Origin: Dipteris shenzhenensis
Lineage: Eukaryota > Polypodiophyta > Polypodiopsida > Gleicheniales
Direction: 5' to 3' (one strand)
Assembly (NCBI GenBank): GCA_047967505.1
Contig: CM106538.1
Length of the DNA stretch: 64,000 bases
Part shown: positions 46,127-56,302 of the stretch, piece after piece
How the letters are laid out: the number at the start of each line of letters is the position of its first letter
Position numbering within the stretch: the first letter of the stretch is position 1
Notes under the pieces: model-generated
Databases searched by the model: none
Seen by the model: only the letters and a program-made list of their open reading frames with translations
What the model was told of the DNA's origin: nothing
Position numbers and translations under genes: made by a program

Positions 46127-46250
46127 AGTGGGGATCATCTAGAAACGGATGGTTAGATGGAATCATCCAGAAACGGATGGTCAGACGGAATCATACAGAA
46201 ACGGGAATAAGTAGTGGAGATCATCCAGAAACAGATGGTCAGACGGAAAG
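46127..46250 (+). repeat. Short triplicated segment in Gypsy-B integrase
   Basis: The string ATCATCCAGAAACGGATGG with following TCAGACGGA occurs three to four times with small changes, near the ETDGQTE motif. It is a local stutter-like amplification. Confidence 0.8.
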
Positions 46251-46999
46251 AATAAACCAAATTTTAGAGGATATGCTTAGAGCATATGTGTCATTGAGGC
46301 AACAGACATGGGACAAGTGGTTGCCATTGTTGGAGTTTGCCTACAATGATAGTAAACATTCCTGTACAGGGTTCAGTCCGTTTGAGCTGAACTATGGTTA
46401 TAGACCAGCGAATCCAACTATAGTTGGAATACCTCAGAAAGTGCCTAGTGCTGCGAACTTTGTGGTTCAGATGCGGGAGATGCTAGCACTTGCGAGAGCT
46501 AACATCCGCCAAGCTATGGATAGAGCTAAGGCGTATGCGGATGGAAACCGATCCGTTAGAGAATTTAAGGAAGGAGAAAAAGTTTTTCTCAGAGTTCCTT
46601 CGCACTCTATGTCTTTGACTGCAGGAGAGTGTGCTAAGTTATCACCTCGATATTGTGGGCCATGGTTAATTCTAAAAGGAATAGGCAAGGTAGCTTATAA
46701 ATTAGAATTACCACCGGGGTGTAAGGTGCACCCAGTGTTTCATGTTTCTCGTTTAAAGAAATTTTTGCATACTGGTGACTCACTAATCGAAGGTGTTGTT
46801 TTGTTTCAGGAGATAGAGGATAATGCAAGACGCAAACCAATAAGAATCCTGGACCGAGGAACAATGCAAGTGTGTAATTGGAAGATACCCATGGTGTTGG
46901 TTGCATGGCATGGTCTGCCTCTATCAGAAGCTACCTGGGAATCCGTATACCAGTTACAGAGAGTGTTTCCAGATTTCATTATCGAGGACACTGATGCTT

Positions 47000-47013
47000 G
47001 AAGAGGGAAGGAA
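47000..47013 (+). other. Polypurine tract of Gypsy-B
   Basis: GAAGAGGGAAGGAA directly before the LTR, overlapping the pol stop codon as in Gypsy-A. Confidence 0.85.
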
Positions 47014-47527
47014 TGTTATGCTCTAGCCGAGATCGCATGACCTCGGAAAGATCGGTGGGCATTTTCTCTTAGATGACCGACTTCTGTAATATTTTATGTG
47101 CGTAAATAAAATGGTCAAGTGAAGTAACTGCCAAGGTCCTAGGTGAGGGTGTATTGGCATCGACTAGGTGGTTCTGAGTGCTCAGGCCTAGGTGCACCTA
47201 AATTTGTAAAAAAATGCCAAGGGGCAAATGTTTTAATTGTGCCCCAAGAGAGGGGTAAATGGTGTACCAAGCTAAAGGTCTAGAATGATGACATGTGGCA
47301 GAGGGAACCATCTAGGGAATCGAGGGCTTGTGGATAGGCATGAAGGAAATAAAGTTACGTATCTTTGTGAACATGCCATCCATGAGATAGGTTGGGAGGA
47401 TATTTGGGAGGCCAGCGCCTGCCTGTGATTTGTCTTACCCTCGATTGACGAAACGAAAAGAGAGACTTGTGACTTTGTATTGTCCGTAATTCAACGGAAC
47501 ACTGAAAGAAAAAAAAGAAGTTTAACA
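47014..47527 (+). repeat. 3' LTR of Gypsy-B (514 bp)
   Basis: TGTTATGC...GTTTAACA. It contains the partly kept dyad CCGAG/CTCGG at 47027-47046 and an AATAAA at about 47105. Confidence 0.92.
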
Positions 47528-47790
47528 TTGCCTCATTGCTGTATTGAAAGGGGGTTAATTTGTCTATATGGAGCCCCAAACACTCAAACTATCTGCGTGT
47601 ATGTGCATACTAACACCTCTAATCGCCCTGAGCTGCTAAAGCGGATGAAGATAGGGCCACCCATGGTAACCTACGTCAGCTTGTAGTACAAGAGCCATAA
47701 TCAGTGTCTTAGTGAAGGTAAATGATAACTTAGAATGCTGCATTAAGCCATAGTCGGAAATGGGGATGCTTTGAACTTAGCTAGAACCCT
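47528..47790 (-). pseudogene. LINE-11 right part
   Basis: Continuation of the LINE at 40548-40688: it aligns with 27515-27660 of LINE-7 (GGAGCCCCA, CTCAAAC, GTGCATAC, CCATGGTA). Strongly decayed. Confidence 0.75.
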
Positions 47791-49111
47791 TTTTTCACAT
47801 TGGAAACACTCACGTTTCTTTTGGAATGTCTCGATCTATTTTGGGGTAAACTTAGATTCCCCTTTTTAGAGATTTTGATCTCCCCTTGGCTTCTGAGATT
47901 GAGGCTCTTTATTTTAAACTTGTGGTGTCACAATGTTCTTGTTCTCTGATCCTCCTGGTACAAAGTTCTTCTCTGATCCACTTTTCTTTTCTTTATCATA
48001 GGAAGGTAGATTCTCAAATACATAAAAATGCAACTGATGCTGAATGCAAATGATCCTTGATCTTTGTGTTAGGCAGGATATTCACAAAGGCTCATACCTT
48101 GGTTGGCAATCCTAATTGATACTTTCGGAGTTGACCCGTGTCTATGAGATGGAGACTTACCATCCGTAGCTAGGATGACTCTTGGTACTTTTCTGTGCCG
48201 AAGGCCGCGCCACATTGGCGTATGAACTTCATAGCTTTGTCTATTTGTCCATAGGCTCCATCATATGCAACAAAGCGGACAGATTTGCTGCGTCCTTTCA
48301 ACTTCTTGACTTTGGACTTGGATCACTTCTGCTTCTTCCTTAAGGTGAATGGCATGAGGAATCAGTCAAAGAGGATGAGGATGAGGATGTACTCGCACTT
48401 GAAGGAGAGGAATCGCGAATTGGAGTTCTCTGCTTTCTGTTCCGAGGACTTGAGGATCTTCTTCCTCGCTTTGCACAGTATCACCTTCCCCGGGATCCGC
48501 GGCACTCTCAAGGAGGTTCATTTGAAAAGGACAGAGATGGGCTAGCGGAGCATCTCTGACTCACTTTCTTGGGAGAAGTGACTAATACATGTTTAGATAG
48601 TTTCTCCGTAGGATCAGCTGGAAAAGATGCTGAAATCGGGGTTCTTCTTCAGGCACTCATACTCCTGAATCTTTGCTTACACGAACTGCTCATCAAGATT
48701 ATCATCGATGTCCTTTTGCTAGGTTGTCGGTGCAGTCAGCCATGATGGATGGCCTCTACAAGCTCTCTCATCCTCACACAATTACTTGCATTGGCTATAA
48801 CATCTTGGACCACATTATCTCCATGATAGCCAATCGGATGTGCTGGAAAATGACTTAACATATAGTGCTAGCACCTCCCCTACCTATATCAACAACTTTA
48901 AAAAAATAGGTACCAAGGCACGAGGATACCAATATATTCACTCAATCCATCAGAGAATGCTGTAGTCGAATTTCTTCCACCCCTCCTTGATAGGATCAAG
49001 AGGTTTGTTAATTGTGGCTATTTCCTAAAGGACATGTGTCCGCATTGTAGCATATGTCACACCTGTCCACGTATTTGTAGCTCCCACTGCCTTGATCATC
49101 CTCTTGCACTG
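47790..49111 (-). pseudogene. Anonymous DNA with a Gypsy-E gag relic
   Basis: Minus-strand reading at about 48330-48190 gives KKLKGRSKSVRFVAYDGAYG then QIDKAMKFIRQCGAAFGTEKYQ, which matches the relic at 4334-4516 in more than half of the residues. The remainder shows no further domain that I can name. Copia-5 inserted at its right end, and homologous flank sequence continues at 55449. Confidence 0.55.
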
Positions 49112-49116
49112 TGGTG

Positions 49117-49319
49117 TGGAAGGGAGTGAAGGGGGAAGAAGAGCAAGAGTGTGAGAGTGAGAGAGAGAGAACTCCAAGATGTGCGGGTGTGAAATGATGA
49201 GCCACACCACAAACTCAGTTGTGTTTTATTAGGATTAGGTTTACCCTATGACTGTCTTAAGACAGTCATAGGTGTCCTATCTTTTAATGAAGGGTTGGCA
49301 ATGTGCCTTTACCCCAACA
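49117..49319 (-). repeat. 3' LTR of Copia-5 (203 bp)
   Basis: Plus-strand reading TGGAAGGGAG...CCCCAACA. It carries the palindrome at 49245-49272 and, on the coding strand just after it, AATAAAAC, a likely poly(A) signal. A GA-rich tract is at about 49125-49172. Confidence 0.95.
49245..49272. promoter_or_regulatory. 28-bp perfect palindrome in the Copia-5 LTR
   Basis: Arms CCTATGACTGTCTT and AAGACAGTCATAGG, with no spacer. It lies about 15 bp upstream of AATAAA on the element strand. The second copy is at 55369-55396. Confidence 0.9.
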
Positions 49320-49329
49320 ACCTCCCACC
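49320..49329 (-). other. Polypurine tract of Copia-5
   Basis: Minus-strand reading GGTGGGAGGT, immediately before the 3' LTR. Confidence 0.8.
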
Positions 49330-49418
49330 TAAAGGCCAATGTGCCTAAAGGGGAGAAAAGAATAAAAATTACAGCAATATACAGTTACTGTATACAAGAC
49401 CATAAAATAAGAATGGTC

Positions 49419-52400
49419 TCATCCTAATCCCATGATGTGGCGGCAATGTGCAAACCGCTCTGTAGGCAAGCTCTTAGTGAGCAAATCTGCAGGATTATCA
49501 TCAGTATGCACTTTCACAAGCTCAAGTCGCTTGTCTTCCAGTACCTTTCTGATGAAATGATATTTCACTTCTATGTGCTTGGTCTTTTGATGAAAGACCG
49601 GATTCTTTGCCAACATGATAGCACTCTGACTATCACAATGCAAAACTGGCATATCTCCTGTAATGCCCAAATCTCCCACCAGCCGAGTAAGCCATATTGC
49701 TTCCTTGCAGGCCTCAGTGGCTGGAACATATTCAGCTTCTGTGGTTGACAGTGCAACGCATTTCTGCAACCGAGACACCCATGATATAGCACCTCCTGCA
49801 AATGTGAAAATATAACCGGTAGTAGACTTCTGGTTATCTACATTGCCTGCATAGTCTGAATCTGTAAAACCATGCACCAATGCATCTTGCCTACCATAGC
49901 ATATGCACAAGTCTTTGGTACCCTTGAGATACATCAAGACACCTTTCACTGCTTCCCAGTGCCGCTTGCCTGGATTTGCCATATACCTGCTGATGACTCC
50001 CACCGCAAAAGCAATATCCGGACGAGTGGCAACCATGGCATACATCAAAGAACCAACTGCAGATGCATACGGAACCTTGGCCATTTCAGCCTTATCATAA
50101 TCTGATTTGGGGCTGTCCTTACTGCTGAGTTTTAAATGTGGAGGCAACGGGGTACTAATAGACTTCCCCCCCTCCATTTTAAACCTCTGCAGTACTTTGT
50201 CAATGTACTCTTTCTGTGACAGAAACAAAAGTCCCTTGGACCTGTCACGAGTAATCCGCATGCCAAGAATATGATTTGCATCACCCAAGTCTTTCATGTC
50301 AAAAGACTTATGCAGTTGTTTCTTCAAAGCACTAATCTCATGCTGAGATTTACTGGCAATAAGCATGTCATCCACATATAGAATGAGTAGCATCAGACTG
50401 CCATCCTTTGCCCGTTTGGTGTACAAGCAATGATCGGTCTCACACCTATGATACCCTTGGGACTGCATGAAGGCATCAAACTTCTTGTACCATTCCCTTG
50501 GCGCCTGCTTGAGTCCATACAAGCTCCTCTTGAGCTTACACACAAGCTGCTCTTTCCCTTTAACAGCATATCCCTCTGGCTGACTCATATAGATCTCATC
50601 ATGGAGATCTCCGTGAAGAAAGGCTGTCTTCACATCCATCTGACATAAATCCATGTTGTCATGAGCAACAAGAGCTAACACTGCTCTTAAAGTAGTCATC
50701 TTGACTACAGGGGAAAAGATCTCATCAAAGTCAATGCCCTTCTCCTGCTTAAATCCCTTGGCAACCAATCTGGCCTTATACCTCGGTAAAGCATTTGAAT
50801 CCACTTTGACTTTGTAAACCCACTTGCATGGCAAAACTTTTCTGCCTGCAGGTAACTGCACCAAGTCCCATGTATCATTCTGAAGTAGGGAGTCCATTTC
50901 TGACTGCATGGCTTTCTCCCACTTCTTTTTCTCCGTTCTTCCCATAGCTTCCTTGAAGCTGGAAGGCTCACCACAATCTGTCAGCATGATAAAATCAGCC
51001 ACATTATTGGCTCCTGGAACAAACCTGGCAGGAGGCCGTTGTACACGGGAGCTCCTCCTAACAAAATGTTCCGGATTAGGCTGCTGTCCAGCCTGTTCTT
51101 CATGCATGACAGGTGGCTGTACCACCATATCTGGCTGTTCTACAGCCCCATCTGCTGGCATATCCAGTGGTGCATCATTGGCAAGGTTATCTGGCTGATT
51201 TTCAGCCTGTATACCCTCTTGAACAGGGTGATCTGCAGCAGCCTGCTGCTGCATATAAATGGGCATTCTTTGCTGTCCAACATCATCATAAATAACCCTC
51301 CTGTATTCCACAGGTTGCACGGGTTCCTTGTGTACACTATCCTCCTTAAAGATGACATCATTGCTGCGTATAATCTTCCGTTTAACGGGATCCCATAACC
51401 TGTACCCCATTTCACCTTCGTCACCATAACCCATAAAGATGCATCTGATAGACTTTGGATCCAGTTTGGTGCGTAGTTCTTTGCGTACATGAGCAAAGCA
51501 CTCGCAGCCAAATACACGTAAGTGCTTATATGAAGGTGGCTTGCCAGACCACACCTCCTCTGGCACTTTCAACTCCAAAGCCTTGTTTGGCGACCTGTTA
51601 ATAATGTGAACTGCTGTTTGCACGGCTTCTGCCCAAAAGCCATGGGGTAATGCAGCATAAGACAACATACATCGAACCTTCTCCTGAATAGTTCGATTCA
51701 TACGCTCACTTGCACCATTTTGAGATGCATTATGAGGGGCTGTGAGTTCTTGTTTGATGCCCTTAGCTTGGTAAAACTGCACAAAAGCATGTGACAAATA
51801 CTCACCCCCATTATCGGACCTGAGGCATTTCAGCCTGCGTCCTGTCCGATTCTCAACCTGAGCAACAAACTTCTTGAAAGCATCTAAAGCATCTCCCTTA
51901 TGCTTCAAGAAATAGACCCACACCTTACGTGTGGCATCATCAATGAAAGTAATAAAATATTTTGCACCCCCTAGTGATAACTGTGGCATCTCACACAAAT
52001 CAGTGTGCACTAGATCAAGTGGTGCTCTATTCTGGGGAGTTCTCCTCTTATGAGGAGTCACAGAATGCTTGCCAAATATACAATGATCACAAGTAGGCAA
52101 ATCTGAAAAAGAAAGAGGCGGCAGATAACCCAAACGTGACAGTTCTTGCATTCCTTTAACAGACATGTGTCCCAACCGGCTATGCCACAATGAAACCTTT
52201 GGCAGCTCGGTTATGGCAACAACATGATTACCCACACTGGAAACATAAAGAGGGTACAAGGTATCACTCTTAAAACCCTCAGCCACTACAGTCTGGCCAT
52301 CAGTAATCACCCATTTGGAATCCCCAAATGTGGTGTGGTAACCACTGTCATCCAATAAGCCAGTGCTAATCAGATTTTTCTTGATTTGCGGCACATGGCG

Positions 52401-53528
52401 AACACCATCAAGCATAAATGACCGTCCATCAGGAAATACTATCTGTATACTGCCAATCCCTGCAATCTGACATGCATAGTTGTTCCCAAGATGAACAACT
52501 CCATGAGTACCTGTGTAGGAAGTAAACCACTCCCTATGAGGAGTAACATGAAAAGAGGCACCTGAATCCAAGAGCCAGGTGTGCATGTCATGGCCATCAA
52601 TAACCAAAGCATGTGCTATTACAGCAGAAGAGCATAAAACATCATGTATGTCACCGTCACTGTCCTCTGCTGCAACATTCACTGCATCCAAGTCATCTGC
52701 CTTGGCCTTGCCTTTGCCTTTGCTTGCATTTCCTGCATCCTTTGTTTCAGCCTTCTTGGCTTTCTGATCCCGTATGAACTTGAAGCACTTAGACTTCACA
52801 TGTCCCTTCTTGCCACAATAAAAGCATTCAATATCCTTTTTACCACGGGACTGACTTCGGGATTTGGACTTACTAGCAGATCTCCCCTTCTGCTGAGTCC
52901 TGCCTCTATCCTGTACCTGCAAAGCATTTGAAGACTTGCTGCCCGCATTATTCTTCCTGCTCATCTCCTCCATAAGGAGAGAGCTCTCTACATCAGCATA
53001 AATAAGAGTGACATTCGAGTTTGACAGGGTGGTCTTGAAAGTGTCCCAACTCTCGGGGAGGGTACACAGCAAGAAAGTAGCCTTGAACTCCTCATCAAGG
53101 TTCAACCCCTGTGCAATCAGCTGTGTAAAGATGGCATTGAACTCACTCAAGTGTGAGGTCATAGCTGTACCTTCCTTCATGCGAAGATCGACCAGCTTCT
53201 TCAGCCAATAAACCTTACTGGCTGAGCTCTTTTGGGCATACAATTCTTCTAGCCTTTGCCATAGACCATAAGAGGTCTTTTCAGCCTGTACATTGAACAC
53301 AAGAGTGTCTGAAATAGTGAGCATGATAGCTGCCCTCGCAGACAAATCAAGCTCTTCCCAGTCATCAGCTGCCATGTCAGATGGCTTGACACCCTTCACC
53401 CTTATGGGCTTAGCAATCTTCTTTAACAGAAGTACATTCAAGCACTGTTCTGCCCATAATGCATAGTTGTGTGCTCCTTCCAGTTTCTTTATGTTCAGAA
53501 TTGAAGAATCACTTCCCCCTGATGCCAT
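49419..53528 (-). CDS. Copia-5 gag-pol polyprotein, 1369 aa, intact
   Basis: One frame from MASGGSDSS to RHIMGLG. Gag spans about 1-230 (HNYALWAEQCL, LLCTLPESWDTF). Zinc knuckle CFYCGKKGHVKSKC is at 235-248. Protease LLDSGASFHVT has its Asp at 321. The integrase zinc region is around 449-483 (HSRLGHMS, CDHC), and the DDE triad is at D510 (HTDLCEM), D572 (SDNGGEY) and E608 (NGASERMNR). The RT core spans about 880-1130 with YVDD at 1051-1054. RNase H has D1223 (FTDSDYAG), STTEAEY at 1261-1267 and D1299 (CDSQSA). Length and order are those of a full plant copia polyprotein. All catalytic residues are present, so the element may be active. The first Met follows the leader. No frameshift separates gag from pol. 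Confidence 0.97.
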   Translation of the reverse strand: MASGGSDSSILNIKKLEGAHNYALWAEQCLNVLLLKKIAKPIRVKGVKPSDMAADDWEELDLSARAAIMLTISDTLVFNVQAEKTSYGLWQRLEELYAQKSSASKVYWLKKLVDLRMKEGTAMTSHLSEFNAIFTQLIAQGLNLDEEFKATFLLCTLPESWDTFKTTLSNSNVTLIYADVESSLLMEEMSRKNNAGSKSSNALQVQDRGRTQQKGRSASKSKSRSQSRGKKDIECFYCGKKGHVKSKCFKFIRDQKAKKAETKDAGNASKGKGKAKADDLDAVNVAAEDSDGDIHDVLCSSAVIAHALVIDGHDMHTWLLDSGASFHVTPHREWFTSYTGTHGVVHLGNNYACQIAGIGSIQIVFPDGRSFMLDGVRHVPQIKKNLISTGLLDDSGYHTTFGDSKWVITDGQTVVAEGFKSDTLYPLYVSSVGNHVVAITELPKVSLWHSRLGHMSVKGMQELSRLGYLPPLSFSDLPTCDHCIFGKHSVTPHKRRTPQNRAPLDLVHTDLCEMPQLSLGGAKYFITFIDDATRKVWVYFLKHKGDALDAFKKFVAQVENRTGRRLKCLRSDNGGEYLSHAFVQFYQAKGIKQELTAPHNASQNGASERMNRTIQEKVRCMLSYAALPHGFWAEAVQTAVHIINRSPNKALELKVPEEVWSGKPPSYKHLRVFGCECFAHVRKELRTKLDPKSIRCIFMGYGDEGEMGYRLWDPVKRKIIRSNDVIFKEDSVHKEPVQPVEYRRVIYDDVGQQRMPIYMQQQAAADHPVQEGIQAENQPDNLANDAPLDMPADGAVEQPDMVVQPPVMHEEQAGQQPNPEHFVRRSSRVQRPPARFVPGANNVADFIMLTDCGEPSSFKEAMGRTEKKKWEKAMQSEMDSLLQNDTWDLVQLPAGRKVLPCKWVYKVKVDSNALPRYKARLVAKGFKQEKGIDFDEIFSPVVKMTTLRAVLALVAHDNMDLCQMDVKTAFLHGDLHDEIYMSQPEGYAVKGKEQLVCKLKRSLYGLKQAPREWYKKFDAFMQSQGYHRCETDHCLYTKRAKDGSLMLLILYVDDMLIASKSQHEISALKKQLHKSFDMKDLGDANHILGMRITRDRSKGLLFLSQKEYIDKVLQRFKMEGGKSISTPLPPHLKLSSKDSPKSDYDKAEMAKVPYASAVGSLMYAMVATRPDIAFAVGVISRYMANPGKRHWEAVKGVLMYLKGTKDLCICYGRQDALVHGFTDSDYAGNVDNQKSTTGYIFTFAGGAISWVSRLQKCVALSTTEAEYVPATEACKEAIWLTRLVGDLGITGDMPVLHCDSQSAIMLAKNPVFHQKTKHIEVKYHFIRKVLEDKRLELVKVHTDDNPADLLTKSLPTERFAHCRHIMGLG

Positions 53529-55226
53529 ATCAAATGAGGAAAGTACCTGACTCCCTGGAAGTAAAAAAGACTGAATAAAAATTCTGATTTCTCAGAAAAA
53601 AAAAAAAACTTGCTCTATTCAAGAGCCAGAAGCACTCTCAATGGTGCTGTTTTTACTGTCAGGAAAATCTGCAGCAAAACAGTAAGTGACCCTGCAAATA
53701 CTGTACCTTCTGACACACTGTACTGTGCTCAAAGAGGCATAAAAACAGTAATTTCAGACTGCTGCAGCTGCTCAACAAGTGCTTAACAGTGCATAATCAT
53801 CTGACAAACCACAAACACTGCTGTAAACACTGCTGTACTGACTGTACTGATCACTTCTCCTACCTCAGATGAGGTATTGCACTGAGTTGAATTGCAGAAA
53901 CCACTTGACAAACACCCAAAGAAAAATGACACTTCAGCCTGTCACAAAACCTGCAACAGTAAATGGGATAAATCCCAAGCAATCACCCTTATACCAAGGG
54001 GAGAAAATGCATCTGAAGATCTCTGTCGGTAACCCAAGTGCTATCAAACAAAGTCTGGGCAAAAGCCCCTTGATCTGACACCTGAATCAAGTGAAAACAC
54101 CTCAACACTGAGGTAGCATGCAATATGAAAATCTCTCTGACAAAATCATCCACCAATGTAATGCATATACTGCCCTGTGTAGAAATGACATACACAGATC
54201 CCAACGTACAAACACTCAATGAGGAACCTTTTGAGCACTATCAACGATGGACAGTTAGGGACCGAGTAAACTCGATGCGCCCTGGCCAAGCGTGGCTCAA
54301 CTGAGGTTCTCTGAGTGTGGCACAAGAAATGTGACCTGCAAGAAAATGTCACCTCGACACTGCGGAAATCAAGACAAATGTGTGCTCTCTGGCACCACAC
54401 TGCCTCGAGGCATACAATGCATCATCTTCCGGGCAAAAGCCCTATGATCTGCTCACCTGTAAACTGAGATTCAAACCCAGTAAAAGCATATGTCCTCTTG
54501 CAAAATCAAGGCATTACCTTCCCAGAACAAAATAGCTGTGCAATCAACCACACACTGTGGTTCTCTTCACCTCAAGCACGAGATGAATGAAAGTACTTGC
54601 TGTACTTTTCAAGATAACACAGTTCTGTGAACTGAAAAATGATCCTTAAGCAAGAGGAATGAAGAGTAGAATGCTGTTTCACCTCTCTTTCTTCCCCAAA
54701 CAAGAATGTAACTTTTGTACTTTCGTACTTGCTGTACTTGTGCAGCAGCCAGATCCAAGGAGAACAAGTTGCTTCTGACACAGATCCCGAAAAAACGAAA
54801 AAAGTACCTCCCGGCTGCACAAAAAACGGAAAACAGCTCTGATGTAATTCCCTGCAAGTGTGGCGGCGTCGTCCGTACAGCTGTACGGCAGTCCGTACGG
54901 CTGCCCTTGGAGCAGGCTGCGTGACGCCTCGAGAGGCTTAGCAGCTAGTAGCAGCTGCTATGCAGCTGCTGGCTGCTTGCTTGATGCGGCGCCTCGAGCT
55001 GCAGCTAGCAGCTGCTATGCAAAAAAGGCCCGCGCCCGCTAGATGGCTGTGCCAGCGCCCGCGCCCGCTCTGCTCCCGTATCCTCGCCACAGCCCGCGAC
55101 CGCGCCCGCGCTGTCGCCCTGTAGTGTCAGCGTTCCGTACGACTGTACGGATGACGTACGTCCGTACGGCGCTCGACGTACGTCCGTACGGAAAGGGGTG
55201 GGTAGGCTAGGGAGTGGAGGGGAATG
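53529..55226 (-). other. Copia-5 leader, 1.7 kb, with GTAC clusters
   Basis: The space between the primer-binding site and gag Met is unusually long. The part next to the primer-binding site (54870-55195) is GC-rich and holds nine GTAC cores, six of them within 53 bp (55137-55189), many as CCGTACGG or TCCGTACG. The part next to gag has CTGTAC and CTGCTG strings. No conserved ORF seen; the open frames here are short and low-complexity. Confidence 0.7.
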
Positions 55227-55238
55227 GCTCTGATACCA
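55227..55238 (-). other. Primer-binding site of Copia-5
   Basis: Minus-strand reading TGGTATCAGAGC, exact initiator-Met tRNA site, two bases from the LTR. Confidence 0.93.
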
Positions 55239-55240
55239 GT

Positions 55241-55443
55241 TGGAAGGGAGTGAAGGGGGAAGAAGAGCAAGAGTGTGAGAGTGAGAGAGAGAGAACTCCA
55301 AGATGTGCGGGTGTGAAATGATGAGCCACACCACAAACTCAGTTGTGTTTTATTAGGATTAGGTTTACCCTATGACTGTCTTAAGACAGTCATAGGTGTC
55401 CTATCTTTTAATGAAGGGTTGGCAATGTGCCTTTACCCCAACA
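55241..55443 (-). repeat. 5' LTR of Copia-5 (203 bp)
   Basis: Same length as 49117-49319 and no difference found by eye. Palindrome at 55369-55396. Followed by the target duplication TGGTG. Confidence 0.95.
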
Positions 55444-55448
55444 TGGTG

Positions 55449-56302
55449 TTTGCAGGACATTGAAGGTGAAATTGCATTTAAGCACAATCCTTCGAATTTC
55501 AATCTCTGGTGCACGCCGCTACTCTTTTTGCCAAGACTGTGTGGACAATGCACCTGGTAAAGTCCGCTGCTTCTTTTCAAAGTAGGCATGGAAATGGATG
55601 ATGGTGAGGATGTAGCAAAAGCCGTTCCCTCTTGCCTAGCCCTCTCCTCTAGCTCTCTTCCCTTCGTGAGAGGAACCAATAGCAGTGGAATTAGTATCCA
55701 TAGCATCATCAAGGTCGACACTGTTAGCTTTAGACCCCAACTAATCCTCATCTAGCAAGGTATCAGGCATGGTACTAGGTCCAGGGAAAACTTTTGGATT
55801 CTGTGTTTTGACTTTTTGTGCATTCGCAACAAAAGGAATAGAAGGACATCCGCCAGTTCCCCTACCACCAAGACATGTCGTCAAGCTCACATAAGGATCA
55901 CCATAGTAATTGCACTTTCACTTTTTATTTCCAGACCCCGCTGTCACTATGGGGTTAATGATATTAGTATAGATCCCCCAAAGTGGATTTGGAGGTTTAG
56001 GCATGATGAATCTCTGTTACTATGCTCTGATTCTCTGCTGTTGTGACTGTGACCTGTCGTGTTGGCATGCCCACAAATATAATCCAACATGCATTTTAGG
56101 CGAAGTAGAACCACCGAGTAAATTGCAATATATAGACTAATTGTGTTGAGAAATGCACATGCCAAGCAATCGAAGCTTCAAGCATTATGTAGCAGCAACA
56201 GTCCACATGTAGGTCATGCCTATCATTAGTAGCTCATGCCCGTAGAGCATGCAATAGTCACACAGTAGCAGCAGCATAGCATGAATGGAGTAGCAGACGA
56301 GC
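55449..56302. other. Anonymous DNA between Copia-5 and Gypsy-C
   Basis: No gene recognised. The right end (about 56165-56300) is related to sequence on the other side of Gypsy-C (about 62930-63040): AGCATTATGTAGCAGCAACA and CACATGTAGGTCAT occur in both. Confidence 0.5.

Larger units (their letters stand above)
42950..47001 (+). pseudogene. Gypsy-B gag end, protease and pol
   Basis: Order: gag end (ESPNAE-like), protease VLFDSTSTHNVINS near 43145, RT ([37 protein letters not shown]), RNase H (LETDASGIAVGAVLLQ), integrase (LVKRDFFWLKMKKH; SMDFIVGLP counterpart; ETDGQTERINQILEDML) and chromodomain (ILDRGTMQVCNWK, VLVAWHGLPLSEATWES). Stops include TGA for CGA at 43316 and near 43795, TAA for CAA near 44846 and 45553, TAG for CAG near 45205: mostly C-to-T changes. 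A 433-bp tandem duplication sits in the integrase. Confidence 0.92.
40689..47527 (+). mobile_element. Gypsy-B, chromovirus with a 2.1-kb internal inversion
   Basis: The outer ends are an LTR head at 40689 (TGTTATGCTCTAG) and a complete 3' LTR at 47014-47527. Flanks are CTGCC at 40684-40688 and TTGCC at 47528-47532 (4 of 5), inside LINE-11. Between them, 40868-42949 is reversed and holds gag, leader, primer-binding site and the rest of the 5' LTR on the minus strand. After that, the end of gag, protease, RT, RNase H, integrase and chromodomain run on the plus strand. Same family as Gypsy-A. Many stop codons. Confidence 0.9.
49117..55443 (-). mobile_element. Copia-5, apparently intact Ty1/copia retrotransposon
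   Basis: Both LTRs are 203 bp and look identical by reading. The target duplication TGGTG is perfect (49112-49116 and 55444-55448). Primer-binding site, polypurine tract and one uninterrupted 1369-codon gag-pol frame are present. It is the youngest-looking and the only coding-competent element in the window. Unusual points are the very short LTR, a 1.7-kb leader, and a 28-bp perfect palindrome in each LTR. Confidence 0.96.
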
